Shown here: one piece after another, positions 49,149 to 57,892 of the stretch
How positions within the stretch are numbered: the first letter of the stretch is position 1
How the letters are laid out: the number at the start of each line of letters is the position of its first letter
Assembly: GCA_003216595.1 (NCBI GenBank)
Contig: QCIQ01000008.1
Location: forward strand, 1 to 58,556
DNA from: Prochlorococcus sp. AG-402-M18
GTDB lineage: Bacteria > Cyanobacteriota > Cyanobacteriia > PCC-6307 > Cyanobiaceae
Length of the DNA: 58,556 nt
Reading direction: 5' to 3'
The notes under the pieces: model-generated
Databases searched by the model: none
What the model saw: the letters and a program-made list of their open reading frames with translations, nothing else
What the model was told of the DNA's origin: nothing
Made by a program: the position numbers and the translations under genes

Positions 49149-49271
49149 TTATCTATGTGAAATGTACGTACCTTCTGGATAGAGCCTTGAGATTGCATTA
49201 AATCGCTTTGATATTTGTCGTTCTTTGTCAATATTAACTTTACGATTAAGAACTAAAACATTGTGAACCAT
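49149..49271 (-). CDS. 40-residue basic micro-ORF overlapping 49253-49372
   Basis: ATG 49271 to TAA (MVHNVLVLNRKVNIDKERQI start, RLYPEGTYISHR end). It overlaps the end of the upstream membrane microprotein by 19 bases in another frame. Coding-like but short. Not recognised. Confidence 0.35.
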   Translation of the reverse strand: MVHNVLVLNRKVNIDKERQISKRFNAISRLYPEGTYISHR

Positions 49272-49372
49272 CCATAGAAAAAAGCCAATAAGCCAATACC
49301 AAGATATGGGATGAGCCAAAGTTTTGAGATATCATCTAATTCTAAAATGGCAATTATGTCCGTTTTTTTCAT
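49253..49372 (-). CDS. 39-residue membrane microprotein
   Basis: ATG 49372 to TAG. MKKTDIIAILELDD head and helix LWLIPYLGIGLLAFFYGWF. Its 3' end overlaps 49149-49271. Not recognised. Confidence 0.5.
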   Translation of the reverse strand: MKKTDIIAILELDDISKLWLIPYLGIGLLAFFYGWFTMF

Positions 49373-49698
49373 AAGTATTTAAACCTTTTGTTATTACCCC
49401 AACATCAGAATTAGATTTTTAAAAAAGATTACTCAAGACTATTGCTCTTTTCACCACATCAACAGCTAAGTAGGACTAGGTAGAACTGCTCAAGTCATTT
49501 ATTAAACATGAAAATATTTGGTATAAATCAAGCGAATGTATACTTATTCATACTGAATTATTCATAGATTTTTCGACCATTATTGCTCGCTAGATAAGAG
49601 AGTGTATTTAGGTCTCTAATTTGAGATTGAGATTCCAAAAGTTAATTGCATTATTAAAAGGCTGTAATTTTCTCTAGTTATAATTTTTGGTGAATAAG
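49373..49698. other. Intergenic gap, one micro-frame
   Basis: About 325 bases. A 19-codon frame at 49508-49567 (MKIFGINQANVYLFILNYS) is possible but not called. No hairpin stands out. Confidence 0.35.
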
Positions 49699-49857
49699 CT
49701 AAAAATATGAGCTTTTCAAATGCCTTTCCATACATATAGTTTGGCAATCGTTCTCTTCCGCACTGCTAGATATTGAACAGTATGTTACACACTCAAGATA
49801 ATCTTCAATTGGATCAACTCGGCCTTGAGACATTTTCTTAGCATCAATGGTATTCAT
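49699..49857 (-). CDS. 52-residue twin-CX3C protein
   Basis: ATG 49857, preceded by AGGAGAC. Two CxxxC motifs (C22-VTY-C26 and C38-QTI-C42) are separated by 11 residues, a helical hairpin like those of small twin-CX3C proteins. No signal peptide. It could be a disulfide-stabilised helical hairpin or a metal binder. No family recognised. Confidence 0.6.
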   Translation of the reverse strand: MNTIDAKKMSQGRVDPIEDYLECVTYCSISSSAEENDCQTICMERHLKSSYF

Positions 49858-50096
49858 AAAAGTCTCCTACAATTAGAGTTAATCTATCCTTTCTTTTTAT
49901 TTTTTTCTATCGGTATTACTTACTAACTTATACGCATAAGAAAAGCTGATATATGAATCATATTTCAACTAAAAAGGAATGGCGAAATAGGGATTAATCT
50001 TCGTTTTAATAGCTCAAATTAATAGTTATATTAAAAAAATCGCGTAATAAAAGAAAAGCTGTAGGCAAATAACTCAAAATTAAAATAATTATTATG

Positions 50097-50276
50097 CTAC
50101 TTTCTCAATTTTATTCTTATTCCTATTCTTTCTCGAATAGCTTTTATCGGAATCATATCTTTCATTTGATCATCTATTTGCTTTCTAATTAAATTTCTAA
50201 ATAATTGAGAAAGCAACACCAAACTAAAAAGAGATAATACAATGGTCCCCAATGCAATGAATGAAAAAGTATCCAT
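50097..50276 (-). CDS. 59-residue membrane protein
   Basis: From ATG 50276, two bases after the stop of 50278-50541 in the same direction, so cotranscribed. Helix FIALGTIVLSLFSLVLLSQL is followed by a basic tail (RERIGIRIKLRK). A longer frame upstream reads through the previous gene. Not recognised. Confidence 0.55.
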   Translation of the reverse strand: MDTFSFIALGTIVLSLFSLVLLSQLFRNLIRKQIDDQMKDMIPIKAIRERIGIRIKLRK

Positions 50277-50277
50277 T

Positions 50278-50541
50278 TCAAAGTTCTCTATATATTGCCC
50301 ATTCATCACCATCAGCATTGACTTCAGAAAGTAACGCAACAGCTATGTCGGACTGATCAGAGCGTTTAACAATAATCTCTTTACCACCCATATATGGATC
50401 ATTGAACTCTGATCTTGAACGGCTAGCATCTAGCTGTTCAGATGGTGTCAAAACTTCAAGAATTTTAATCCATATTTCATCATCTGAAGCGAAAGGAGGA
50501 ACAGAAAATTTACTCGGGCTACTTCCTTTTTTTTTATCCAT
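50278..50541 (-). CDS. Hypothetical 87-residue protein
   Basis: Polar, soluble: KFSVPPFASDDEIWIKILEV, DPYMGGKEIIVKRSDQSDIA and VNADGDEWAIYREL. The acidic end could be a metal-binding or partner-binding tail. It precedes 50097-50276 in one transcriptional unit, with 50547-50750 upstream. Not recognised. Confidence 0.55.
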   Translation of the reverse strand: MDKKKGSSPSKFSVPPFASDDEIWIKILEVLTPSEQLDASRSRSEFNDPYMGGKEIIVKRSDQSDIAVALLSEVNADGDEWAIYREL

Positions 50542-50546
50542 ATTAT

Positions 50547-50750
50547 TTAATATTTAGCTTTAATCTCTTTAACTTCATTAATTAATCGGTCTTGTCGTTC
50601 AGGGGTAATAAATCCAAGAGATCCACACTCATTAATAGCTTGAATTGGATCTAATAGTCCAACGTGTTTCTCTAGCCATCTTTCAGTGCATCCTTTACAT
50701 GCTAATTCATTTAATTCACTCGCTAAAGACTTGGCTTTCAGGCTATCCAT
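50547..50750 (-). CDS. Hypothetical 67-residue protein with CxGC
   Basis: From ATG 50750. LNELACKGCTERWLEKHVGL with a helical layout and NECGSLGFITPERQDRLINE. Soluble. It is the first gene of three in a row on the minus strand (5-base gap to the next). Not recognised. Confidence 0.55.
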   Translation of the reverse strand: MDSLKAKSLASELNELACKGCTERWLEKHVGLLDPIQAINECGSLGFITPERQDRLINEVKEIKAKY

Positions 50751-50918
50751 CAAGAATAAATTAATTACTTCTCTCTTTCTACTCTACAGTCATTCGATAA
50801 CTCAAGGAAAAAAAATTAATAGCCTTATTCAACAAAATTGTTAAGTTGGAAAATTTACCCCTATTAATAGATAAGTGGAATCATTGAAAATAAGAACCAA
50901 AACAATCTAGTTAGAAAC

Positions 50919-51071
50919 TCATGCAGCTTCTTTTTTTAATTCCCGATAAATAGAAATGTCTATAGGTCTATTCACATCGGATTGAAAATAAACAATGTCT
51001 TGATAAATCTCATTAGGTAAAGGTTGCATTTCGCATCTTGAATAACATTTGCTGTTGTCAAGCTTTTTCAT
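50919..51071 (-). CDS. 50-residue hypothetical protein
   Basis: From ATG 51071 (a TTG at 51164 would give 81). MKKLDNSKCYSRCEMQPLPN start, IDISIYRELKKEAA end. Two Cys four residues apart (KCYSRC). Start choice uncertain. Not recognised. Confidence 0.4.
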   Translation of the reverse strand: MKKLDNSKCYSRCEMQPLPNEIYQDIVYFQSDVNRPIDISIYRELKKEAA

Positions 51072-51285
51072 TAAAAACCTGTTGCCTAGGCGCTTAAAGA
51101 TAGACAATGTCACAAAGCAACTTAATTTAGTTATATCGTTAGAAGCTGTAGATGCAATACGCAAAACTACTAGCCTTCTCTATTAATTGAGTGAGTAGTT
51201 ATTACTAATATTAATTTTTTGTATCAGTTACCACTTCATATCATTTTGTATAAAAAGCAAACTTTAAAAAGAATATTAAAAAAAG

Positions 51286-51465
51286 ATGTCTTTATCTCCA
51301 AATGAGATGACTCCGTACATAAAAAAAATTCAAAAGAAATTTGATGAAGCTCAAACGTTTTTAGTGAAAAATGGTTTTCACCAAGCAACAAAAGGGCTTT
51401 TACAAGACATCGAAAACGCTAACGGCATAAATAAAAAACAAAATAAAATCATTCCTATGAGATGA
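51286..51465 (+). CDS. 59-residue helical protein
   Basis: ATG to TGA, 59 residues. MSLSPNEMTPYIKKIQKKFD start, then amphipathic helices. Soluble. Not recognised. Confidence 0.5.
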   Translation: MSLSPNEMTPYIKKIQKKFDEAQTFLVKNGFHQATKGLLQDIENANGINKKQNKIIPMR

Positions 51466-51544
51466 AATCGAAAACAACATAGTCTTTAGGGAGACAAGTA
51501 AAATGGTAGGCATGTATATCCTCTAAAATTCATTTATCTTTTCC

Positions 51545-51842
51545 ATGGCAACTGAAATCACTGTTTTAGACTTTAAGCTTAGCAATACTTTTTCAGTAGT
51601 ACTGCACCCATATGAATGCGCAAGAGCAGCAGAAGATGTTTAGAGAGATGTGAGTTAAAACTTTTTATATCGGCGAATGTATAGGAGACTCAAAAAGAGC
51701 AACTGTAATGTTTGAAGGACCAGAGAATGTTTTATATAACATTTTTATCAGTCCGGAAACAAAGCCTATTGTTGAAGCCTCTGGTCATATTTATGAAGAG
51801 ACAAGGATCACAAGATGGATAAACAATTGTCCTAACTGCTAA
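51545..51842 (+). pseudogene. Broken DUF3764-like gene
   Basis: The first part (51545-51643) reads MATEITVLDFKLSNTFSVVL and then a stop. After a deletion and a change of frame, VKTFYIGECIGDSKRATVMF continues from about 51654 and ends with TAA at 51842. The order of blocks matches the DUF3764-like proteins at 14231 and 36672. It is a decayed third copy. Confidence 0.55.
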
Positions 51843-52011
51843 TTTTAACGTGTTGGAATTCGTCAAGTAATTTATCTTGAATCATAGGTATTGAATGTTT
51901 TTTGCCGTCTGGGCTTACATATATATTCTCTTTCCCATATTCTGTATCAATGATTTTTTCAAAATGAGTCCCCTTTGGAAGATGTAAAAAATATTTTTGT
52001 GCTCTGTTCAT
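51832..52011 (-). CDS. 59-residue hypothetical protein
   Basis: ATG 52011 to TAG. MNRAQKYFLHLPKGTHFEKI start, a beta-turn rich centre (YGKENIYVSPDGKKHS) and a helical end. Ends overlap the pseudogene at 51545-51842 by 11 bases on the opposite strand. Not recognised. Confidence 0.5.
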   Translation of the reverse strand: MNRAQKYFLHLPKGTHFEKIIDTEYGKENIYVSPDGKKHSIPMIQDKLLDEFQHVKISS

Positions 52012-52091
52012 TTTATTTATACAGTTATTTAAAAATAACTAGCATTTTTCCCAACGACAACAAATTGATTGTTTTATGAAGGTTTTGGTGG

Positions 52092-52424
52092 CTAACTATT
52101 TAATTTTTCTAAAGCAGTTAATAATCTTCCCACTCTAGTTCCATTAACTCCAAGATCGCCACCACCATATCTTGATGCCGATTTGATCTGAATCTTCTTA
52201 TCGATTTTTAAAATCTCCAAGTCGTCTGGAAATCTGAAAATCAAACTGCGACAAACCCCTTTCCAATATTTATCATTAGCCTCTAAAACTTTGGTTCTAG
52301 GAATTTTCTGGGCAATCCTAATAAGTTGCTCAAAGGTCTTGTCAACATCTTCAAATTCTTTTTGAAAAAAAACGCAATTAAGCGGATTTAAACAGGGTCT
52401 AAGACCTGATTTAGGATCTAGCAT
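52092..52424 (-). CDS. DUF1499 family protein
   Basis: 110 residues. Family order: RPCLNPLNCVFFQKEF near the start, RFPDDLEILKIDKKIQIKSA and SRYGGGDLGVNGTRVGRLL near the end. Function of the family is unknown. No signal peptide; single gene. Confidence 0.85.
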   Translation of the reverse strand: MLDPKSGLRPCLNPLNCVFFQKEFEDVDKTFEQLIRIAQKIPRTKVLEANDKYWKGVCRSLIFRFPDDLEILKIDKKIQIKSASRYGGGDLGVNGTRVGRLLTALEKLNS

Positions 52425-52582
52425 ATTTTCTATGAGTTCACATATTGATCATGAGAAAAGTTTATCCCCCCTTTGGTCTTGTTTGTCAGAAATTTATTAC
52501 TAAGTGATGTCTGGTTCTCCCTACCTAAAATACCCGTGCAAAAACTATCCTTCGATTAAATTTGTAAAAACAATTTTTGAGC

Positions 52583-52678
52583 ATGACACGATTAGATAAA
52601 ACAGGGATGATGATGATTGTTTTCAGTGTGGCCTCAACACTTCCTTATCAGTTTCATTATCTCACTTCTATGAGTTAA
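52583..52678 (+). CDS. 31-residue micro-ORF
   Basis: ATG to TAA. MTRLDKTGMMMIVFSVASTL start, hydrophobic middle (IVFSVASTL). A 23-codon frame lies at 52432-52503 upstream on the same strand. Both are short and uncertain. Confidence 0.3.
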   Translation: MTRLDKTGMMMIVFSVASTLPYQFHYLTSMS

Positions 52679-52684
52679 AACAGG

Positions 52685-53236
52685 TTAATCCCTCTCTCTA
52701 TAGATAGTACTAATTAAAGGTCTATTGATTAAAGGCGGCTCATGTCCATATCCAATCCAAATAAAACCAATAATTTCCTCCTCACTTGAATTTATTTGTG
52801 CGATTTGATAGGTATTAGGGTCTTTAGTGATTTTTCCTGTTGACCACTTGCAACCAACATCATCGGCGACAAGTGAAAGCGACAAGTTTTGAATCGCGCA
52901 AGCACAAGCAGCATAATCTTCGAGTTTTTGAGCTTGATTATCAGTACATACTTGAGTGGCAATAAGCAAATGGGAAGGGTTAAGCATTTTTTCCTTTATT
53001 TTTTTTAAACTAGATTCATCTATTGACTTATCACCAAACTTCAGAGTCAGCTGTAATTGATATAGAAGTTCCCTTTTTTTTATCCCAATGTTGGTAAAAC
53101 GCCATGGGAAAGTCCTTCTGTGGCAGGGTGCCTGATTAGCTGCAACTATTGATTTTTGAATTAATTCGCTAGGAACACTTTTTTTGGAAAAGATATGAAT
53201 GGTCCTTCGTTTTTTAATTGCTTCAGCTATTTCCAT
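52685..53236 (-). CDS. Nitroreductase family protein
   Basis: 183 residues, a compact member. IAEAIKKRRTIHIFSKKSVP at the start is the FMN-binding arm; ANQAPCHRRTFPWRF follows and the later segment (NLSLSLVADDVGCKWSTG) is the second flavin contact. Uses FMN to reduce nitroaromatics, quinones or similar in other bacteria. Substrate here unknown. No close neighbours. Confidence 0.85.
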   Translation of the reverse strand: MEIAEAIKKRRTIHIFSKKSVPSELIQKSIVAANQAPCHRRTFPWRFTNIGIKKRELLYQLQLTLKFGDKSIDESSLKKIKEKMLNPSHLLIATQVCTDNQAQKLEDYAACACAIQNLSLSLVADDVGCKWSTGKITKDPNTYQIAQINSSEEEIIGFIWIGYGHEPPLINRPLISTIYRERD

Positions 53237-53388
53237 GATTTTTTCTTGACGTTATTAACTACACTATTAGCCATAGTGAAAATTTGACAAAAAGTTTAGT
53301 TTAGAGACCTGTATAAATAAAAGGCATTTAAATCATCTCCAGATTTAATCTCACATCTAAAAAAACATGATTAGTTGAAAATCACTTA

Positions 53389-53658
53389 TTAAGCAACTTT
53401 GTCAAGAATTACATTTGATGGTTTTGAAAATAACGAGACGACTTGGCCCATGGGTGTCTTGAATACGCGTTCGACAATTTCTCCATTATTGATAATTACC
53501 CTCGTATTCAAGGAACCAGAAGGTAGCTTTACAGATCTTTTTTTTAGAAGAATTTCTAGCTCTGGATAGTGATCATTAGGTTTAAGAACCTCTTTCAACT
53601 CAGGATGTAGATCTAAAATTGCGTCATCAAAGGCCTTAAACTTTTTCGTTAAAACCAT
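53389..53658 (-). CDS. Small paralogue family with LPSGSxNTxVI, member 1
   Basis: 89 residues. The C-terminal block KLPSGSLNTRVIINNGEIVE, RVFKTPMGQV, VSLF matches 57027-57242. A beta-rich small domain. The N-terminal part is helical and shorter in the other copy. Function unknown. Confidence 0.65.
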   Translation of the reverse strand: MVLTKKFKAFDDAILDLHPELKEVLKPNDHYPELEILLKKRSVKLPSGSLNTRVIINNGEIVERVFKTPMGQVVSLFSKPSNVILDKVA

Positions 53659-53827
53659 ACTTTGAGAAAGCTGTTACTTATGACTTGTAACCTACTGATC
53701 TCATGACGTAAAGAGTATTTAAACAAAGATAGGGACAAACTTAATAAGAATTTAAATAAAGCTTTAATGAGCAATGAATAAATTCATATAATAAGTTTTA
53801 CTGGTAGCTAAAAGTCAAAAACAGTCA

Positions 53828-54004
53828 TTAATATCTAGTAGCATCAATCACTCGCTGTTCATAATGTGAAATAGACGTTACCTCAGTACTTCTGTCATTT
53901 AAAACTGACTGTGTAAAAACAGTAATAGCTGCAATACTTGGTGTAATAGGTAAAAACATGAACAATGCCAACACACTACTGTTAGGTTTAAATAATCTTT
54001 GCAT
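53828..54004 (-). CDS. 58-residue signal-anchored protein
   Basis: ATG 54004 to TAA. Basic head (MQRLFKPNSS), helix VLALFMFLPITPSIAAITVF, then a soluble end with QRVIDATRY. Possibly secreted. Not recognised. Confidence 0.5.
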   Translation of the reverse strand: MQRLFKPNSSVLALFMFLPITPSIAAITVFTQSVLNDRSTEVTSISHYEQRVIDATRY

Positions 54005-54014
54005 TAATAAATAA

Positions 54015-54298
54015 AGGATTTAATTATTATTCTCAACAACTTATAGGTGATTTGCGTGTTCGGTTTCCCTTCAATAAAGCTATTAGTTTGACCTGTAATA
54101 CCATCTAAACACCTTTGGTCGTTTCCAGAGCATTGTGTAAATAGCTTCAAGTGCCTTTTGAGTTTTAGGTAGCTTGCAACTAGGCCATGACTGTTGAGTA
54201 ATCATTGTGATTATTTCGGAGTCATTATTATTTCTACATCGGATGCCACCTATAAAACCAGAGTAATAAAACTCAGGCAAAAATACATAGAACCAAAG
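54015..54298 (-). pseudogene. Frame-shifted remnant of a secreted protein gene
   Basis: A short MYFCLSFITLVL signal-like start, a middle frame (IRCRNNNDSEIITMI, then KLPKTQKALEAI) and a third frame (CSGNDQRCLDGITGQTNSFI) each read as protein but in different frames. I take this as one decayed gene with at least two shifts. Cysteines suggest a disulfide-bonded exported protein. Low confidence. Confidence 0.3.
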
Positions 54299-54341
54299 CT
54301 ATTACTCAGCTAGATATTTGTGGGGCAAAGTAAGCATAAAA

Positions 54342-54366
54342 AAAAGAGGCAATTTATGCCCCTTTT
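54342..54366 (-). terminator. Rho-independent terminator of DUF4278 gene
   Basis: AAAAGAGGCA and TGCCCCTTTT arms around a short loop (one mismatch), followed on the minus strand by a T-run (A-run at 54338-54345). It lies 15 bases beyond the stop at 54381. Confidence 0.75.
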
Positions 54367-54380
54367 AGATCATCTTTAAA

Positions 54381-54551
54381 TTACTTTTGGTATGTATTAC
54401 CTCTGTAAGTTAAGGATGCTTGCATCTGCTTTTTAGCTTCTGCCTGCCTAGATGTGTAGACGTTACTTCTGTAACTAAGTTCTACAACTTTTTTTGGAGT
54501 AGCTTCTTTATGTTGAAGGTACTCTTTGCCTCTGTAAGTAAGAACAGTCAT
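54381..54551 (-). CDS. DUF4278 domain protein
   Basis: 56 residues from ATG 54551. Three copies of a TYRG/YRSN unit (LTYRGKEYL, LSYRSNVYT, LTYRGNTYQ) are the DUF4278 signature. Small, basic and probably soluble. Function unknown. Confidence 0.85.
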   Translation of the reverse strand: MTVLTYRGKEYLQHKEATPKKVVELSYRSNVYTSRQAEAKKQMQASLTYRGNTYQK

Positions 54552-54936
54552 TGCTCTTTCTCGTAGTGCTCAAGACCCCGTTCCATGTCTCGAGTCTTAC
54601 TGCAGCTTGAAATTCAGCTGAACGTGTATCAAAAATAACAGAAATTATCTTTAAACGATGTTCCTCATGATACATAAAACAGTGAATTAAGTAGTGTTAA
54701 CCGAAATAGTTGCATTTCTTACTAAAAAGCACCCTTAAATCCCTAAAAAAATTAATTATTTATCCTCTTCTTTTTCTTTCTTAAACTAAACCAACCTTCC
54801 CCTATCCCCTCTTCTTGCAAAAGTCATTAAAGCACAAAAAAAGGATCCTAATATGGAAAAATAATCAAAGTAATTAACGACTTAAACCCAGATAAAGCAA
54901 TATTTTGAAAAATTGAACCAATTCTTCAATAACACT
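54552..54936. other. Intergenic gap, no gene seen
   Basis: About 385 bases between two minus-strand genes. No frame, hairpin or repeat of note. Confidence 0.4.
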
Positions 54937-55068
54937 TCAAGAAGGTAAACCATTTAGTAACCAAACAAAAGCCTCGTTATTTAATACCCAGTTTCTAAAA
55001 ACTACTATCACTATTAAATTGATCAAAAGAAGCATGAACCAACGAAGTTTTGGATCCTCTATACCCAT
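54937..55068 (-). CDS. 43-residue membrane microprotein
   Basis: ATG 55068 to TGA. MGIEDPKLRW, then helix FMLLLINLIVIVVFRNWV and an end with VWLLNGLPS. Not recognised. Confidence 0.5.
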   Translation of the reverse strand: MGIEDPKLRWFMLLLINLIVIVVFRNWVLNNEAFVWLLNGLPS

Positions 55069-55174
55069 AAATCTATTGTAATTTAGTTTTTGTTAGGCAA
55101 GACCAGTTACAAAAATATTAACAATTATGGGGCTACAGGAAGTTGGTAAGCAGTTAAAAGAATATGTATGATTT

Positions 55175-55432
55175 TCAATCCGCTTTAAAAGGCCTACCAC
55201 CTTTACTTAAATAATCCATATATTTATCAGACTCTTTGAGGTAATAATTCCTGCTTTGACCAATATATCTAGCTTCAATTAAGAGATCCGTAACCTCAGG
55301 CCAAAAAGATTCAGGGACCAACTCAAGAGGGTTAATTGCGCTTGGATTCCAGTTTAACTCAGTCAAAAAAAGAAACCAAATCGACTTGCACTTAATGAAA
55401 TCAGATAAACAATCTGAATTAAAATTATTCAT
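55175..55432 (-). CDS. 85-residue hypothetical protein, overlapping purT
   Basis: ATG 55432 lies inside the end of purT (ATGAATAA overlap), so translation is coupled. Segments: CLSDFIKCKSIWFLFLTELN, LVPESFWPEVTDLLIEARYI and YYLKESDKYM. Soluble, aromatic-rich. Function unknown but the coupling to purT suggests a shared unit. Confidence 0.6.
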   Translation of the reverse strand: MNNFNSDCLSDFIKCKSIWFLFLTELNWNPSAINPLELVPESFWPEVTDLLIEARYIGQSRNYYLKESDKYMDYLSKGGRPFKAD

Positions 55433-56594
55433 ATATAAATTGGACTGATTGAGCTGCTTTATCAGCTTTAATTTTTGCCTCATCGATCGTTCCTGCATTT
55501 GCTACCGCTACTCCCATTCGACGACCTTCAGTAGAGCTCGGCTTGCCAAAAATAAATACACCTGTATTCGATTGACTTAAGGCATCTTCAAGTCCCGTAA
55601 AAGCTATGTTTGAAGTTTTCTGGGAAGCCAAAATCACTCTGCTCGCAGAAGCTTCATGACAAACTATTTCTGGGATGGGGATACCTAGAACAGCTCTAAG
55701 ATGTAATTCAAACTCATTTAAATTTTGGCTAATCAAAGTTACTAAGCCTGTGTCATGTGGTCTTGGTGACAGCTCTGAGAAAATCACCTCCTCACCCTTA
55801 ATAAAAAATTCAACGCCAAACAAACCAACTCCACCAAGATTATCAGTGACACATTTAGCTATCTTTTGAGCCTTATCTAAAACACTTTCAGTTAATGTGG
55901 CTGGTTGCCAACTACATTGATAATCTCCATTCTTTTGCTCGTGTCCTATCGGTGCACAAAATAATGTTTTACCATTAAATTGTCTAATAGTTAATAAAGT
56001 AATTTCTAAATCAAAATCAATAAATTCCTCTAATATAATTTTATTTGATTTACCTCTTGATTTTTCAATAGCCAAGTCCCAAGCCTGGACTAACTCATTT
56101 TTATTATTAACTAAACTTTGTCCTTTACCTGAAGAACTCATGACTGGTTTAATTAGTAAAGGATAACCAATCGTCTCTGCATGCAAATCAAGCTCAGATT
56201 GATTCATCGCATAACTAAATTTTGCAGTTCTTATATTTAATTCGTTAGAAGCTAAATCTCTAATTTTATCTCTATTCATTGTTATTGCGGTAGCTCTTGC
56301 ATTTGGTATTACTGTTATCTTTTGTTCGATTTCCTTTAATACACCTACTGCAAGAGCTTCAATTTCAGGAATAATTATATCAGGATTACATTTATATATC
56401 ACTTCTTTTAATTCACTAGCATTATTCATATTTAATACTTGAAACTGATCAGCTATCTGCATGGCTGGTGCATCATTATATCTATCACAAGCAATAACAT
56501 AACAACCTAATCTTTTTGCTGCTATTGCAACCTCTCTCCCTAATTCTCCACTACCTAAAAGCATTATTTTCTTTGGAAAAACCTTCATAATCAT
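55425..56594 (-). CDS. purT: Formate-dependent phosphoribosylglycinamide formyltransferase (PurT)
   Basis: 389 residues, full length. N-terminal Rossmann LLGSGELGREVAIAAKRLG, then ATP-grasp blocks LLIKPVMSSSGKGQSLV and LFGVEFFIKGEEVIFSELSP near 262-281, and RPHDTGLVTLISQ. It makes FGAR from GAR, formate and ATP in purine synthesis, an alternative to PurN. Start at ATG 56594 (a second ATG at 56588). Downstream gene overlaps. Confidence 0.93.
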   Translation of the reverse strand: MIMKVFPKKIMLLGSGELGREVAIAAKRLGCYVIACDRYNDAPAMQIADQFQVLNMNNASELKEVIYKCNPDIIIPEIEALAVGVLKEIEQKITVIPNARATAITMNRDKIRDLASNELNIRTAKFSYAMNQSELDLHAETIGYPLLIKPVMSSSGKGQSLVNNKNELVQAWDLAIEKSRGKSNKIILEEFIDFDLEITLLTIRQFNGKTLFCAPIGHEQKNGDYQCSWQPATLTESVLDKAQKIAKCVTDNLGGVGLFGVEFFIKGEEVIFSELSPRPHDTGLVTLISQNLNEFELHLRAVLGIPIPEIVCHEASASRVILASQKTSNIAFTGLEDALSQSNTGVFIFGKPSSTEGRRMGVAVANAGTIDEAKIKADKAAQSVQFIYE

Positions 56595-57026
56595 ATCTTT
56601 AGGTCAAAAATATAAATTAATATAATATCTCTTAAACAGAATTTATAATAAAAAAAAGAAGTAAAATTAACAGAGATGCTGAAAGGAAAAAATTATTCTT
56701 AATACAAAAGAGCGTTTGTTGTTGATGGATAAAATCAATTGATCATTCGTGATCTTTTCGACTCAATAAGATAGAAGAATGAGATTTCCACCACAACAAG
56801 TAATTTTTGGATAACTACTTGTGAGTACAGCATTGGTATTAATTTGGACATTAAGTACAACCCTTTTGAAAACAATGAAAACAAGCTTATAAAAAAAATT
56901 CCTAATCCAAAAACTATATCTAATTTTTCTCGATAGTCCTATAAAAAGCTAATTAGCTATACAAGCTCTTTACGAGTGGAGAAAAGTTAGTTAAAAGGAA
57001 GGAATAACTTCGACTTATTTATTGGA
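56595..57026. other. Intergenic gap, one micro-frame
   Basis: About 430 bases. A GTG frame at 56821-56892 (23 codons, hydrophobic MSTALVLIWTLSTTLLKTMK) may encode a tiny membrane peptide. I see no hairpin or repeat. Confidence 0.35.
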
Positions 57027-57242
57027 ATGGTTGCTAAGAAGAAAATTAAAGACTTCAAGGATTTGGATCAGTTCCCAGATTTAAAAGAAGCTGTTGTACC
57101 AGCTATTAAGACATTGCCCTCAGGTTCAATGAATACTAAAGTAATCGTTACTAGTGGCGAAATTGTAGAGAGAGTTTATAAAACACCAAAAGGTGAAATT
57201 ATAACTCTTTTTGCAAATGATTTATCGGAACAAGCTGCCTAA
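57027..57242 (+). CDS. Small paralogue family with LPSGSxNTxVI, member 2
   Basis: 71 residues. KTLPSGSMNTKVIVTSGEIV and RVYKTPKGEIITLF match 53389-53658. The head (KKKIKDFKDLDQFPDLKEAV) also aligns loosely. Function unknown; a small beta domain is likely. Confidence 0.65.
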   Translation: MVAKKKIKDFKDLDQFPDLKEAVVPAIKTLPSGSMNTKVIVTSGEIVERVYKTPKGEIITLFANDLSEQAA

Positions 57243-57320
57243 GTTTTCTACTTAAAATCAATTATTTTAGTATTTCTCTATAGAAAGGGTTGATTTATAT
57301 TGTCAGCACAACAAGAAAAA

Positions 57321-57386
57321 ATGGCAAAGAAAACATCCAATATTGAGCAGATCTGTAATCCTAGTTTATTGTTTTTAATTGATTAA
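57321..57386 (+). CDS. 21-residue micro-ORF upstream of NTF2-like gene
   Basis: ATG to TAA (MAKKTSNIEQICNPSLLFLI, then D). The stop overlaps the next ATG by one base (TAATG), so it may act as a leader peptide. Coding status uncertain. Confidence 0.3.
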   Translation: MAKKTSNIEQICNPSLLFLID

Positions 57387-57778
57387 TGTCTTCTAAAGAA
57401 GAAATTCTATCCATCCTAGAAGCCTTTGCCTCAACAGAGAGAATGGGATCATTCTTTTTAGACAATGCAACCCCCGACTTTTTATTTATAAGGCCAAGCG
57501 GGAATCCCATTGACGCAAAAGGTTTTCAAGAGATGTGGTCCTCAGGAGATCTTGTATTACAAAGCGCAGAAGTCACAAAGGTGCACAAATTTGAATTCTT
57601 AGGTTCAAATGCTGCAATGTGCGTTTTCACCCTAGGCTCGAAATTTACTTATAAAGGGACTCAAAATGATGACCTCCCTACAGTAACTTCGATTTTTAAA
57701 AAGATTGATGAGAAATGGAAAGTAGCGTGGATGCAAAGATCTTCAGGCCAGTCAGATATGACTTTGTGGAACGACTAA
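57386..57778 (+). CDS. NTF2-like (DUF3804-type) protein
   Basis: 130 residues. SKEEILSILEAFASTERMGS, ATPDFLFIRPSGNPIDAKGF and a late SIFKKIDEKWKVAWMQRSSG fit a cone-shaped NTF2-like fold of the DUF3804 family found in picocyanobacteria and algae. A small-molecule-binding or enzyme role is possible; none assigned. Confidence 0.75.
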   Translation: MSSKEEILSILEAFASTERMGSFFLDNATPDFLFIRPSGNPIDAKGFQEMWSSGDLVLQSAEVTKVHKFEFLGSNAAMCVFTLGSKFTYKGTQNDDLPTVTSIFKKIDEKWKVAWMQRSSGQSDMTLWND

Positions 57779-57892
57779 TTTATATTTCCTACTTAATGGT
57801 TAAGTATTCGTAAATTCTATTTATAACCTTATGTCTGAAGTAATCATTCAACAAGATAGATATTTTAAAAGAGAATCAATTAATAGTCGTAA

